Assembly (NCBI GenBank): GCA_002421825.1
Contig: DISR01000036.1
Location: 28,676-42,932 of the forward strand
From: Thiobacillus sp. UBA6205
Lineage (GTDB): Bacteria > Pseudomonadota > Gammaproteobacteria > Burkholderiales > Thiobacillaceae
Direction: 5' to 3'
DNA: 14,257 nucleotides
Under the pieces are notes generated by a model that worked only from the letters and a program-made list of their open reading frames with translations, did not search any database and had not been told where the DNA came from. Shown one piece after another: positions 14,086-14,257 of this stretch. Position 1 is the first letter of the stretch. Every line of letters starts with the position of its first letter. The translations under genes and the position numbers were made by a program.

Positions 14086-14123
14086 TGGCAGGGGCGGAAT
14101 CGAACCGTCGACACGCGGATTTT
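14086..14123 (-). pseudogene. tRNA-Phe-like 3' half remnant (att-like)
   Basis: Read on the minus strand this segment gives AAAATCCGCGTGTCG, then ACGGTTCGATTCCG, then CCCCTGCCA. That is the 3' anticodon-loop/stem, variable loop, T-arm and acceptor 3' strand of a betaproteobacterial-type tRNA-Phe, as I recall that sequence. The T-stem has one A-C mismatch and the acceptor ends CCTGCCA rather than CCTGGCCA, so it is degraded. It shares at least 17 identical bases (14089-14105) with the genuine tRNA end at 14241-14257. 3' tRNA copies of this kind are left by integrases that use tRNA genes as attachment sites. Confidence 0.65.
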
Positions 14124-14191
14124 GGCTCCGGCCGCTCGCTGACGCGAGCTTCACATCTGCTGCGCAGATATGAGCCTTCACCGAAATCCGC
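14115..14191. other. Nested inverted repeats within the tRNA-like remnant
   Basis: Outer stem GCGGATTT (14115-14122) with AAATCCGC (14184-14191). Inner stem GGCTC (14124-14128) with GAGCC (14172-14176). Inside are two hairpins: GCTCGC-TGAC-GCGAGC (14134-14149) and ACATCTGC-TGC-GCAGATAT (14153-14171, one G-T wobble). Together they can form a branched cruciform or RNA fold. It may be a mobile-element end or recombination site; the function is unknown. Confidence 0.55.
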
Positions 14192-14233
14192 TGCACTGGG
14201 GATACGGTAAGGATTTGCCTTATTGGGGGATGG

Positions 14234-14257
14234 TGGTGGCCAGGGGCGGAATCGAAC
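14234..14257 (-). tRNA. 3' end of a tRNA, probably tRNA-Phe (truncated by window)
   Basis: The minus strand reads GTTCGATTCCGCCCCTGGCCACCA. This is a T-loop TTCGATT, T-stem 3' strand CCGCC, acceptor 3' strand CCTGGCC, discriminator A and an encoded CCA at 14234-14236. A matching 5' acceptor would be GGCCAGG, as in betaproteobacterial tRNA-Phe from memory. The anticodon is outside the window, so the identity is inferred. A second CCA follows directly. Confidence 0.75.

Larger units (their letters stand above)
14089..14257. repeat. Direct repeat of the tRNA 3' segment, copies at 14089-14105 and 14241-14257
   Basis: CAGGGGCGGAATCGAAC is identical at both places and preceded by TGG(C) in each. 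The second copy runs off the window, so the repeat may be longer. The spacing is 152 bp. It fits an attachment-site duplication, although the enclosed DNA is too short to be a functional element. Confidence 0.7.

Noticed and set aside
14086..14123. A functional second tRNA gene
   Set aside because: The T-stem has a mismatch, the acceptor lacks a matching 5' strand, and no D-arm is visible.
13834..14196. A 120-codon minus-strand frame across the non-coding region
   Set aside because: It translates the tRNA-like remnant and hairpins, has no ribosome site or family match, and ends in random composition.

Overview
The window is GC-rich, tightly packed DNA that reads as a betaproteobacterium, probably Rhodocyclales-like. 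This taxonomic call is inference. It rests on codon usage, a truncated tRNA 3' end that fits a betaproteobacterial tRNA-Phe as I recall it, and the mix of class II cytochrome c, TusA/DsrE sulfur-carrier proteins and heavy-metal RND efflux. No rRNA, CRISPR array or intact transposase is visible.

Layout. (A) 1-2101, + strand: the tail of a probable outer-membrane beta-barrel gene, a class II cytochrome c, and an overlapping NodT-type RND outer-membrane lipoprotein. (B) 2102-2288: a convergent intergenic gap with tandem 17-bp REP-like units. (C) 2289-3873, - strand: a promoter overlapped by a palindrome, a TetR repressor, an intrinsic terminator, a second palindrome, then DsrE-like, TusA-like and six-cysteine small-protein genes. 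This looks like a repressor-controlled sulfur-relay cassette. (D) 4029-10571, - strand: a five-gene efflux operon with touching or overlapping reading frames. It encodes a TolC-family factor, a His-rich periplasmic membrane-anchored protein, a membrane fusion protein, a CzcA/CusA-class RND pump and a small secreted His-tailed protein. (E) 10572-10793: a divergent control region with a palindrome of metal-response-regulator type. (F) 10794-12855, + strand: a CopR/CusR-type response regulator and its heavy-metal sensor kinase. (G) 12905-13795, - strand: an orphan TauD/TfdA-type Fe(II)/2-oxoglutarate dioxygenase, convergent with F. (H) 13796-14257: non-coding DNA with several strong hairpins, a degraded tRNA-Phe-like 3' half, and the 3' end of a probable tRNA-Phe cut by the window edge.

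How the parts work together. The kinase would sense periplasmic metal and phosphorylate the regulator, which likely binds the 10713-10730 palindrome and drives both the efflux operon and its own operon. The pump has the D404/D405/E411 proton-relay motif, but the three periplasmic methionines that bind Cu(I)/Ag(I) in CusA are N, Y and H here. A divalent or otherwise different cation is therefore more likely than copper or silver. The most unusual signals are three secreted proteins of one operon that may all start with histidine after signal cleavage, the TetR-DsrE-TusA-Cys6 cassette with two dissimilar palindromes around a terminator, and the tRNA-Phe-like remnant whose anticodon loop appears split by a structured insert.
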